A DNA stretch of 5,135 nucleotides from Burkholderiaceae bacterium (GCA_029864165.1 JAOTTZ010000164.1:1-5135); one strand, 5' to 3'. Shown: positions 1-5,135, counted from the stretch's first letter. The notes: generated from the sequence alone by a model not told the origin. Numbers and translations: made by a program.

Positions 1-281
1 CGCCTGGTGCCGCCGGGTGGGGTGACGTGCTGGTGCTCGAGGCGGGCGATCGCGTGGCGGCCGACGGGCGCCTGTAACTGGCGGTCGGGCTGGAGATCGA
101 CGAATCGGCGCTGACCGGCGAATCCCATCCGGCCGCCAAGCAGGCCGATCTGAAGGTGGCGGCCGATGCGCCACGGGGTGACCGACTGAACCTAACCTTC
201 ATGAACACGATGCTTACGCGCGGGCGCGCCGAGCTGATCGTCACGGCCACGGTCCCGAGCACTGAGATGGGCCGCCTGAGC
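1..281 (+). pseudogene. P-type cation-transporting ATPase fragment, degraded
   Basis: The frame read from base 21 gives GDVLVLEAGDRVAADGRL, a stop (TAA at 75-77), then EIDESALTGES followed by HPAAK, and after about 25 residues FMNTMLTRGRAELIVTA and STEMGRLS. This is the actuator-domain region of P-type ATPases: the GD-x-V-x-L-EAGD-x-V-x-ADGRL strand, the TGES dephosphorylation loop, and the stretch leading to transmembrane helix 3. The TEMGRLS ending is typical of the PacL/PMR1-like cation pumps. The upstream piece LVP (bases 4-12) is in another frame, so a small insertion near 13-20 probably shifted the frame. Homology stops at about 281, before the phosphorylation-site (DKTGT) domain, and the frame then runs through unrelated sequence to a TGA at 345-347. 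The gene is dead: frameshift, stop and 3' truncation. Its left part lies outside the window. Family assignment is firm, the transported ion is unknown. Confidence 0.85.
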
Positions 282-307
282 AGATGCGGTCTGGCCGGCC
301 TGTCGGC

Positions 308-338
308 CATAATCTCGCTTCAAAATCATCGGGGAGAG
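308..338 (+). promoter_or_regulatory. Possible -10 box and Shine-Dalgarno site before the FadL-like gene
   Basis: GGGGAGAG at 331-338 lies 5 bases before the ATG at 344 and is a strong ribosome binding site, which decides the start of the porin gene. CATAAT at 308-313 matches five of six bases of the sigma-70 -10 box, but no convincing -35 is seen 16-18 bases upstream, so the promoter part is weak. A short GC-rich inverted repeat (GGCCG 293-297 with CGGCC 304-308) abuts the -10 candidate. Confidence 0.45.
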
Positions 339-343
339 AGCAA

Positions 344-1588
344 ATGACGATACTTCGCACAGTACCCGCGCTCTTAGCGTTCGCATTTTCCGGCTATGCC
401 GCGGCGTCCGGATTCCAGTTGCTTGAGCAGAACGCCAGTGGCCTCGGCAACGCTTATGCTGGTTCCGCTGCAGTGGCCGAGAACGCGAGCACCATCTTTT
501 TCAATCCCGCGGGAATGACCCGGCTTCAGGCCCGGGAAGTTTCGGCTGGCCTCACGCCCGTACGGCCGAGCTTTAAGTTCAGCAATGATGGAAGTACCAA
601 CTTCTCTGGTTCGACCGGTGGTAACGGTGGCGACGCGGGTAGCTGGGCCCATGTTCCCAACGCATATCTGTCGTGGGCCTTGAACTCGGACTTGTATGTA
701 GGTATTGGTCTCAGCGGCCCCTTCGGGCTCAGTACCGAATATGACGCTGACTGGGTCGGGCGCTTCCAAGCGATCAAGTTCGAAATCAAAACGTACAACA
801 TCAATCCTTCAGTCGCTTACCGTGTCAACGACATGGTGTCGCTCGGCTTCGGCGTGAACTGGCAGCGCTTGGAGGCGGAGTATGTGCGCCAAACTGTTAT
901 ACCCCTACCCGCCCCATCGCCGCCCACCACCGGCACGATACAGCTCGACGCTGATGATGATGCGTGGGGCTGGAACGCCGGGGCGCTGTTCCAGGTGACT
1001 CCCGCCACGCGGCTCGGGGTTTCCTACCGGTCGACGATCAAGTATGCGCTCGATGGCGGTATCAGCGGTTCGCTCAGCATCCCCGCCAGCGCTGATTTGG
1101 AAGTGCCCGATACCTTCATCTTGAGCGCCACTCATGCTGTGGACGACCGCTGGGAGCTACTGGGCGACCTCTCATGGACCGGCTGGAGCAGCATAGACAC
1201 TGTTAATATCACCCGAAAAAGCGACGGCGCTGTTATCCAGCCCATTGACGCGAAGTTCGACGACACCTGGCGCGTAGCGGTGGGCGCGAATTACAAGTAC
1301 TCCGATGCCTGGAGACTCAAGGGTGGCCTGGCCTACGACCAAACACCGGCGCCGGACGCGCAACACCGCCTCGCCGCGCTGCCGGACGGTGACCGTATCT
1401 GGCTCACTTTGGGCGCACAGTGGCGGCCCACCAAGACTTCTTCGATGGACGTCGGCGCCGCCTACCTCTACATCAAGGATACCGAGATCAATAACAACCA
1501 AGTATCGGCCGGGCGAGGTCTGGTCAAGGGCCGTTATGACTCGTCCGATGTGCGCATCTTGGGCGTGCAGTACTCGATGAGCTTCTAG
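344..1588 (+). CDS. OMPP1/FadL/TodX-family outer-membrane transport protein
   Basis: This 414-residue protein is a FadL-type 14-strand beta-barrel that passively admits hydrophobic molecules (long-chain fatty acids, aromatics or similar) across the outer membrane. Residues 1-21 form a signal peptide with a hydrophobic core (VPALLAFAFSGY) and an AAA cleavage site. The mature start SGFQLLEQNASGLGNAYAG is the family hallmark, followed by AENASTIFFNPAGMTRL with the conserved NPA (54-56) of the N-terminal plug. The rest alternates polar and hydrophobic residues as barrel strands do, and the chain ends in QYSMSF with the terminal Phe recognised by the BAM assembly machinery. Length is normal for the family and no disruption is seen. 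The ATG at 344 is chosen over 284 because it has a good Shine-Dalgarno and begins exactly at the signal peptide. No fatty-acid or aromatic degradation genes are nearby, so the substrate cannot be inferred. Confidence 0.93.
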   Translation: MTILRTVPALLAFAFSGYAAASGFQLLEQNASGLGNAYAGSAAVAENASTIFFNPAGMTRLQAREVSAGLTPVRPSFKFSNDGSTNFSGSTGGNGGDAGSWAHVPNAYLSWALNSDLYVGIGLSGPFGLSTEYDADWVGRFQAIKFEIKTYNINPSVAYRVNDMVSLGFGVNWQRLEAEYVRQTVIPLPAPSPPTTGTIQLDADDDAWGWNAGALFQVTPATRLGVSYRSTIKYALDGGISGSLSIPASADLEVPDTFILSATHAVDDRWELLGDLSWTGWSSIDTVNITRKSDGAVIQPIDAKFDDTWRVAVGANYKYSDAWRLKGGLAYDQTPAPDAQHRLAALPDGDRIWLTLGAQWRPTKTSSMDVGAAYLYIKDTEINNNQVSAGRGLVKGRYDSSDVRILGVQYSMSF

Positions 1589-1589
1589 C

Positions 1590-1613
1590 GTGTTGCCGCG
1601 CTGGCGGCCACAC
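1590..1613 (+). other. Stem-loop just after the porin stop codon
   Basis: GTGTTGCCGC (1590-1599) and GCGGCCACAC (1604-1613) pair over ten positions with one mismatch around a four-base loop (GCTG), starting one base after the stop codon. Position and shape suit a 3'-end or terminator structure for the porin mRNA, but the following bases are GAAAAGC rather than a T run. A classical intrinsic terminator is therefore not shown, and it may simply protect the 3' end. Confidence 0.45.
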
Positions 1614-1681
1614 GAAAAGCAGAGCCTACGCCCTCACGGTGAAACGTCGCCCGAACAGTATTGCTGGGCGACACGAAAAGC
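1610..1681. repeat. 11-base direct repeat, each copy beside a hairpin
   Basis: ACACGAAAAGC occurs at 1610-1620 and again at 1671-1681, 61 bases apart, and looser similarity (a TACGC a few bases later) extends both copies. The first copy overlaps the right arm of the 1590-1613 stem-loop. The second overlaps a 7-base-pair stem (GTCGCCC 1646-1652 with GGGCGAC 1666-1672). The rest of the 1589-1835 gap holds no convincing gene, and the open frames through it have no recognisable domain. A TTGACG at 1746-1751 resembles a -35 box but has no partner -10. Confidence 0.5.
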
Positions 1682-1835
1682 TGATAGGTACGCGGCAGGC
1701 TCTTGCACGAACAATGTGCGGGTGAAGAATCGCGCCGGAAAAAAATTGACGCAGGTGGACCGTAGCAGGGCTTGACCGTGAAGACCCCGCCGCCGCTCAC
1801 GGACACCCCCCTGCAGTCTGCGTGGCGGCCTGAAC

Positions 1836-2489
1836 ATGACACTGCCTGCTGAGGAACTCGCGCGCATCGCCGCGTTGACGCTGGAGCACTACGACCAGCG
1901 CGCAGAAGCTTTTTGGGAGGGCACCCGCGACCACGACGTCAGTCAGAACATTGCCGCGCTGCTAGAGCCTATCGAAGCAACCAAGCCATTCGCGATACTG
2001 GATTTCGGGTGTGGGCCCGGTCGCGACCTCAAAACCTTCTGGCAGCTCGGGCATCACGCGACGGGGTTGGAAGGGGCCCCGCGGCTGGCTGAGATGGCGC
2101 GCAAGGTCAGTGGCTGTGAAGTGCTGCAGCAAAGCTTTCTGGCGCTGGATTTGCCTGCGGGGCACTTCGACGGCGTGTTCGCGAACGCGGCGCTGTTCCA
2201 CGTTCCCAGCCAGGCGTTGCCACGCGTCCTGAGCGAACTGCACGCGACGTTGAAGCCCGGCGGTGTGCTGTTCAGTTCGAACCCGCGCGGCGACGGTCAG
2301 GAGGGCTGGCACGGCGGCCGCTACGGCGCTTTTCACGACCTGCCAGGTTGGCGCAGCTATCTGTCAGCGGCCGGATTCATTGAACTGACCCACTACTACC
2401 GGCCTGCCGGCTTGCCCCTCGAACAGCAGGCTTGGTTAGCGAGCGTGTGGCGCAAGGCTGTGGGCGGTTCTCCGTCCGCCCGTGCATGA
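1836..2489 (+). CDS. Class I SAM-dependent methyltransferase
   Basis: This 217-residue protein has the Rossmann-fold methyltransferase pattern. Motif I, ILDFGCGPGRD (54-64), is the glycine-rich SAM-binding loop. An acidic residue at the end of strand 2 (GLEGAP, Glu79) should hold the SAM ribose hydroxyls. FDGVFANAALFHVP (111-124) is strand 4 with its following helix, and LKPGGVLFSSNP (139-150) is the usual post-motif turn before strand 5. The N-terminal LEHYDQRAEAFWEGTRDHDVS (16-36) matches the cap region of small-molecule methyltransferases of the Methyltransf_11/25 type. The acceptor molecule cannot be told from sequence. The ATG at 1836 is the first possible start and the N-terminal family pattern begins soon after it. 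Upstream GGCGG is only a weak ribosome binding site. It stands alone, with no co-directional partner close by. Confidence 0.9.
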   Translation: MTLPAEELARIAALTLEHYDQRAEAFWEGTRDHDVSQNIAALLEPIEATKPFAILDFGCGPGRDLKTFWQLGHHATGLEGAPRLAEMARKVSGCEVLQQSFLALDLPAGHFDGVFANAALFHVPSQALPRVLSELHATLKPGGVLFSSNPRGDGQEGWHGGRYGAFHDLPGWRSYLSAAGFIELTHYYRPAGLPLEQQAWLASVWRKAVGGSPSARA

Positions 2490-2656
2490 GGCTTTGCGAC
2501 AGGCAGCACCGCAGGTTGATCGAGTGAACCCGATGAGCTATTCAGCGGATTGCAGCAATCGGCGGTAAGCAATCAACAGTGGCTGTGCATGCAACGAGTA
2601 ACGGCATAGGGGCCAGCAAGCAGTTTGCGCCTGAGCAGGGGCGAGCGACGCTCAGC

Positions 2657-2974
2657 TCAATGGAAGTCTTCTTCGCGCTGATGGCGCAGCGCAGAAACCA
2701 CCACCGCAGTATTGTCGACAATCTCAAACAGCGCGACGTAGCCCGTGTGCCCGAAGGGAATGATGAGTTCGCGCAAAAACGGACTTTGGCTCGCTTTGCG
2801 GCAGGTGAACGGCGAGGTTTTCAGCGTTGCGATACCGCCGCGGATAGCAAGGAGCGCTTGCTCGGCAAGTTCAAGGTTTCCACCGTCTCGCGCCGGCTCT
2901 CGTTCAAGGACGAAATCGAACAAACGATCCAGGTCTGCCACAGCTTCTCGGGTCAGACGAACCCGAAAGCTCAC
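2657..2974 (-). CDS. ParE/RelE-superfamily toxin
   Basis: This 105-residue protein has the compact ParE-like fold. An N-terminal strand (FRVRLTREAVADLDRLFDFV, 3-22) leads into two helices holding AEQALLAIRGGIATLKTSP (37-55), then SPFLRELIIPFGHTGYVALFEI (64-85) with the RE-L and GY-V-AL-F-I strand pattern, and the ending VVVSALRHQREEDFH (91-105), close to the usual ALRHQRE-DY of ParE proteins. Known ParE toxins poison DNA gyrase, while RelE relatives cleave mRNA; the lack of the RelE catalytic set and the ending favour the ParE branch, but the target is inferred. Translation starts at GTG (2974-2972), whose last bases form the antitoxin stop codon (GTGA overlap), so the two are translationally coupled. 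The full-length frame suggests the toxin is intact. Confidence 0.87.
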   Translation of the reverse strand: MSFRVRLTREAVADLDRLFDFVLEREPARDGGNLELAEQALLAIRGGIATLKTSPFTCRKASQSPFLRELIIPFGHTGYVALFEIVDNTAVVVSALRHQREEDFH

Positions 2975-3252
2975 CGCCGAGTCGCGCGCCTGCGGGCACG
3001 GGCCACGTCTAACTTACGCTGTAAATCATTCACCACCACATCCGCGTCGGCATAGTCTCCGGTGCGGCGAGCGTCTTCGAGTGAGTGCAGGCCCCTGGCG
3101 ATGAACTCCGCTTGGTTGCGCCGGCGCAGCACAGTCGCGCGGACCGACGCCTCGACGAACTCGGATACTGTCTCGCCTTCGCTCAGCAGTGACTCGACCT
3201 CAGCACGCAACTCGGGCTCGACCCGGACAGACGGAATGGTGGCGGTTTTCAT
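2971..3252 (-). CDS. Ribbon-helix-helix (ParD/CopG-like) antitoxin
   Basis: This 93-residue protein begins MKTATIPSVRVEPELRAEVE, the short DNA-contacting beta strand and first helix of a ribbon-helix-helix repressor. ETVSEFVEASVRATVLRRRNQ (27-47) follows as the second helix. The C-terminal half, with LHSLEDARRTGDYADADVVVNDLQRKLD (55-82), is the ParD-type tail that wraps the toxin. As a family, such proteins neutralise the toxin by binding it and repress their own operon, the complex binding more tightly than the antitoxin alone. It is first in the operon and overlaps the toxin by four bases. The start at 3252 is preferred over 3318 because the extra 22 residues are Ala/Arg-rich and unlike the family, and they would run through the promoter palindromes. 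No Shine-Dalgarno is visible before it. Confidence 0.85.
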   Translation of the reverse strand: MKTATIPSVRVEPELRAEVESLLSEGETVSEFVEASVRATVLRRRNQAEFIARGLHSLEDARRTGDYADADVVVNDLQRKLDVARARRRATRR

Positions 3253-3259
3253 AGGGGCA

Positions 3260-3293
3260 AGTGTAGCGCATTTGCGCTGCGCCGCGGCCGCGG
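3260..3293 (-). promoter_or_regulatory. Putative autoregulated promoter/operator of the toxin-antitoxin operon
   Basis: Reading the - strand, TACACT (3265-3260) resembles a -10 box and ends seven bases before the antitoxin ATG, so transcription would begin at or next to the start codon (a leaderless or near-leaderless mRNA). Directly upstream and sharing one base lies the inverted repeat AGCGCA-TT-TGCGCT (3265-3278), a size and place suited to a ribbon-helix-helix operator. A perfect 12-base palindrome CCGCGGCCGCGG (3282-3293) follows where the -35 would lie. No good -35 is seen, as expected only if the promoter is weak or activated. Confidence 0.4.
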
Positions 3294-3549
3294 GCGCATT
3301 GCTGCGACGGAAAGCCATCGGTCAGCACTTGTTGGCATGGGTTTGCGTTGCCCACCCCCTGAGGCGACAGCCATCGCCGCGATCCTCCCACGGTTTGTGT
3401 TCCCACTGTGGCCGCTAACCCAGGAAGCCACAGTGATTGTCGAGTGCATGGGGACCGACTACGCCGACTGAACTACGAGGTTTCTGATTGCCTTCCCTAT
3501 GGTGTGTGCGCGTTTGACGTGTTCCCGGTGGCTCAATCGGCAGGCCGCG
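3294..3549. other. Gap between the two minus-strand operons, with one inverted repeat
   Basis: No frame in this stretch shows a recognisable domain. Its one clear structure is a perfect 9-base inverted repeat, CACTGTGGC (3404-3412) with GCCACAGTG (3427-3435), with a 14-base loop. It lies about 115 bases beyond the sigma-factor stop and could mark an mRNA 3' end or a DNA-binding site, but no T run follows on either strand. The remainder appears to be plain intergenic sequence or a fully decayed remnant. Confidence 0.4.
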
Positions 3550-4386
3550 TTACCCCTTGCCACACTCCGTTGCTGCGCTCGGGCTGCCGCGCCCACAGTC
3601 TTCGAGTTCCTTCGTCCGGCGCCAGAAGACGTCGTGCAGCAATTGGCTCGCACCACTGTCGATGTCGGCACCCCTGACCACGGCCAGCCTTGCCTCCAGA
3701 GTCTCCACGGGCGGAATGCTTCCGCCGTGTCGCTCGGCGGGAGTGGCGTCGCGCAGCCCTTTGCACTGATAGCACACGCCACCCTTGTTGACCAGCGAGC
3801 AAAGGCCTTCGAAGCGCTCTTGTATCGCGCTGCGCGCGGCCGCCAGGTGGTGCCGCATGACCGGTTCGGTGATGCCCAGCGCGTGGGCGGCTTCCCGGCC
3901 CGTCATGCGCAGCACCTCACGCATCACCAACACCGCCTGTTGCTCGGGCGACAGCGAGCGACCAACGCAGGTGAAGCAGAAAGCGATGTGCTCCTTGGCC
4001 TCGTAGGCAAAGGCTGGGTTCGCGAAAACGGCCATGACCTCGGACTGCAGTTCCTCGGACTTGAAGCATTCGTTCGCGTAGACCACTTGTGCCTCGGTTT
4101 GCCAGGCCTTTTGCCGACGCAAGTGGTCCAGCGCCTGGCGTATGCCGATCGCGCACAGCCAGGTGCCGAAGCTGGCCTCGCCGCGAAACGAGCTCATCGA
4201 CCTCCAAGCATGGATCACCGACTCTTGGACCAGTTCGTCGGTGTCTTCGGGATGGCTCACCATGCGTCGTATGACGCCCCGTAGCTTGGGGCGAGCCTCG
4301 AGCACCAAGGCGTCGAAGGCGGTCTGATCGCCCGCGGCGGCTCGCAGGGTCAACTCATGCTGCGGGATGTTTTCTTTGTCGTTCAT
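3550..4386 (-). CDS. Sigma-70 family (ECF-type) RNA polymerase sigma factor with Cys-rich C-terminal extension
   Basis: This 278-residue protein should direct RNA polymerase to a specific promoter set. Region 2 spans roughly 22-91, with DTDELVQESVIHAWRSMSSF (48-67) and the DNA-contacting FGTWLCAIGIRQALDHLRR (73-91). There is no region 3. Region 4 spans about 143-192, with SLSPEQQAVLVMREV (144-158), MTGREAAHALGITEPVMRHHLAAAR (161-185) being its helix-turn-helix. Beyond it lies an extension of some 85 residues. Cys137 and Cys140 (CFTC) before region 4 and Cys196, Cys205 and Cys208 (CYQC) after it could form a zinc or redox centre; I recall this Cys pattern from a related sigma group but cannot name the group with certainty. 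The end, LHDVFWRRTKELED, appears complete. GGAG lies eight bases before the ATG, inside the GST gene, and the two genes overlap by ATGA. No anti-sigma gene is beside it. Confidence 0.9.
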   Translation of the reverse strand: MNDKENIPQHELTLRAAAGDQTAFDALVLEARPKLRGVIRRMVSHPEDTDELVQESVIHAWRSMSSFRGEASFGTWLCAIGIRQALDHLRRQKAWQTEAQVVYANECFKSEELQSEVMAVFANPAFAYEAKEHIAFCFTCVGRSLSPEQQAVLVMREVLRMTGREAAHALGITEPVMRHHLAAARSAIQERFEGLCSLVNKGGVCYQCKGLRDATPAERHGGSIPPVETLEARLAVVRGADIDSGASQLLHDVFWRRTKELEDCGRGSPSAATECGKG

Positions 4387-4964
4387 GCCTGTGTCTCCGA
4401 AAAGCTGTTGCGAGACGCGATTCGATCGCGCCAGGCCATGATGCCGTCAAGCGCCCGAAACAGCCGGGGCGCCGCCGGATGGGCCTGCGCGAACGCGATC
4501 ATCGGTGCCAGGAACAGATCGCACAGGTAGGCCTCGCTGCCCAGCAGGAAAAGGCCCTCACGCAACTGCAGATCAACGATCTCCAGATCGCGTCGCGCAG
4601 CGTTCAGTTCATCTTCGGACGGATCGTCCCCTTTCAGCAGAGACTGGACAAGGTCCGGGTAGAGGTAGCCGCTGCAGGTACTGACCCATTGCAACGCGCG
4701 TGCCCTGCCAGCAGGGTTGCCGGGCATCGGCCGCGGCCCCTCGAAGGCCTCGTCGACGTAGGTGGCGATCGCTAGCGTTTCGTACAAGACGAGCTCACCC
4801 ACGCGCATCACCGGCATGCGCAGGAACGGATGCAGCGCGCGGTGCGATTCGTCGCGAAACTCCAGAGGCTTCAGTTGGTACTCGACATGCTTTTCGGCGC
4901 ACACCATGCGGGCCGTGCGCACATAAGTGCTGCCGGCGAATCCAAAAAGTTCAATGTGTTTCAT
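4383..4964 (-). CDS. Glutathione S-transferase-like protein
   Basis: This 193-residue protein has the two-domain GST layout. The N-terminal thioredoxin-like domain (1-75) shows MKHIELFGFAGSTYVRTARM, with Ser12 in the position of the catalytic Ser/Cys/Tyr, the cis-proline in RMPVM (Pro51), and LYETLAIATYVDEAF (60-74), where Glu62-Thr63 stands for the usual Glu-Ser pair that grips the gamma-glutamyl group of glutathione. The C-terminal helical domain (about 84-185) includes SEAYLCDLFLAPMIAFA (143-159), with the Asp (149) of the GST folding motif. It could conjugate or reduce with glutathione in the cytoplasm; the substrate is unknown. The ATG at 4964 is chosen over 4970 because AGGAG then sits six bases upstream, whereas for 4970 it would touch the start codon. 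It is first in an operon with the sigma factor, which suggests a link between redox or electrophile stress and that regulator. Confidence 0.88.
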   Translation of the reverse strand: MKHIELFGFAGSTYVRTARMVCAEKHVEYQLKPLEFRDESHRALHPFLRMPVMRVGELVLYETLAIATYVDEAFEGPRPMPGNPAGRARALQWVSTCSGYLYPDLVQSLLKGDDPSEDELNAARRDLEIVDLQLREGLFLLGSEAYLCDLFLAPMIAFAQAHPAAPRLFRALDGIMAWRDRIASRNSFSETQA

Positions 4965-4970
4965 GACCAT

Positions 4971-4975
4971 CTCCT
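4971..4975 (-). promoter_or_regulatory. Shine-Dalgarno site that decides the GST start
   Basis: On the - strand the sequence reads AGGAG, then ATGGTC, then ATGAAAC. AGGAG is ideally spaced (six bases) for the second ATG (4964-4962) and has no spacer for the first, so translation should begin MKHIEL rather than MVMKHIEL. Confidence 0.7.
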
Positions 4976-5029
4976 GTGACGTTGGCGTGAGCGACCTTGC
5001 CCACAGAAGACTTAGCCGAGCAGTGCCGC

Positions 5030-5074
5030 AAAAAGCGCAAACTTATTGATTCATAAAGAAGTTTGCCTTCTTTA
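5030..5074 (-). promoter_or_regulatory. Two overlapping inverted repeats plus T5 in the GST-sigma leader
   Basis: In an AT-rich patch within GC-rich DNA, arms TAAAGAAG and CTTCTTTA (5054-5061 and 5067-5074, five bases between) form a perfect palindrome. A second perfect repeat uses GCAAACTT and AAGTTTGC (5037-5044 and 5059-5066, 14 bases between). They share bases 5059-5061, and the arm 5059-5066 also covers the loop of the first repeat, so in RNA only one hairpin could form at a time. Reading the - strand, the second hairpin is followed by GC and then TTTTT (5034-5030), as in a weak intrinsic terminator. A three-codon frame ATG-AAT-CAA-TAA (5054-5043) lies in its loop. The patch could be an operator (palindromic DNA site) or a leader attenuator; sequence alone does not decide. 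Confidence 0.5.
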
Positions 5075-5095
5075 CGCGTGACTATCAAACGTACG

Positions 5096-5120
5096 GACGC
5101 GCCGCGGTGGGCGCAGTTCC
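5096..5120 (-). promoter_or_regulatory. ECF-type promoter match upstream of the GST-sigma operon
   Basis: Reading the - strand, GGAAC (5120-5116) is followed after 16 bases by CGTC (5099-5096). This is the classic -35/-10 pattern recognised by many ECF sigma factors and points into the GST-sigma operon, so the sigma factor may drive its own transcription. The start would fall near 5090, giving a leader of roughly 125 bases that carries the inverted repeats. A sigma-70 alternative exists just downstream (TTGATA at 5088-5083), but no good -10 follows it. Confidence 0.4.
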
Positions 5121-5135
5121 TACAATACTCGCTAA

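Noticed and set aside
284..343. Upstream ATG extending the porin by 20 residues
   Set aside because: It would place a polar leader before an otherwise complete signal peptide, and the ATG at 344 has a strong GGGGAGAG ribosome site.
1585..1867. Minus-strand frames in the gap after the porin gene
   Set aside because: They carry no recognisable domain, no ribosome site and cross into flanking genes; the gap is better explained by hairpins and a short repeat.
2631..2655. CTGAGC/GCTCAG repeat just past the toxin stop as a terminator
   Set aside because: The stem has only six pairs with a 13-base loop and no T run, so it could easily be chance.
2579..3104. Plus-strand open frames across the toxin-antitoxin genes
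   Set aside because: They are shadows of the two minus-strand genes, which show clear ParE and ribbon-helix-helix patterns.
3253..3318. Longer antitoxin start at 3318
   Set aside because: The added residues are low-complexity and unlike the family, and they would cover the palindromes and -10-like box.
1589..3549. Integron cassette array (small genes in mixed orientation with a TA module)
   Set aside because: I looked for GTTRRRY/RYYYAAC core pairs at the gene borders and found only a lone GTCTAAC at 3007-3013 inside the antitoxin gene, with no paired attC structure.
3499..4284. Long + strand open frame of 261 codons
   Set aside because: It lies antisense to the sigma factor, has no recognisable domain or ribosome site, and is expected from GC-rich codon bias in the real gene.
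5121..5126. TACAAT as a -10 box for a rightward gene beyond the window
   Set aside because: No -35 is seen at 16-18 bases upstream and only nine bases follow before the window ends, so no gene can be supported.

Overview
The window looks like chromosomal DNA from a GC-rich Gram-negative proteobacterium. The evidence is an OMPP1/FadL-type outer-membrane beta-barrel gene with a signal peptide and a terminal Phe, a small GST of the proteobacterial kind, an ECF-type sigma factor and a ParE-like toxin. The style suggests a beta- or gammaproteobacterium, but there is no rRNA or housekeeping marker to place it more closely.

Layout, left to right. Positions 1-281 hold a decayed internal piece of a P-type cation-transporting ATPase, with an in-frame stop and a probable frameshift, cut off after its actuator-domain region. 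A complete FadL-family porin gene follows on the + strand (344-1588). Next is a 247-base gap with two hairpins, each followed by the same 11-base sequence. A lone class I SAM-dependent methyltransferase gene lies on + (1836-2489). On the - strand is a two-gene toxin-antitoxin operon: a ribbon-helix-helix antitoxin (2971-3252) and then a ParE-like toxin (2657-2974), overlapping by GTGA, with a small palindrome beside a putative -10 box. After a gap of about 300 bases with one clear inverted repeat comes a second - strand operon: a glutathione S-transferase-like gene (4383-4964) overlapping by ATGA a sigma-70/ECF-type sigma factor gene with a Cys-rich extended C-terminus (3550-4386).

The right-hand 165 bases upstream of the GST gene are the most interesting part. 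They carry an ECF-style promoter match (GGAAC-N16-CGTC) pointing into the GST-sigma operon. Downstream of it are two overlapping, mutually exclusive inverted repeats, the second followed by a T5 run. This would fit an autoregulated sigma operon with an operator or a leader attenuator, but that is inference from sequence pattern only.

The genes do not form one pathway. The window reads as a patchwork of small independent units (gene remnant, porin, orphan methyltransferase, TA module, redox/sigma operon), typical of a variable chromosomal region. I see no CRISPR array, RNA gene, transposase or integron site, and no wholly new multi-gene system can be claimed. The GST-sigma operon and its leader are the best candidate for something worth following.
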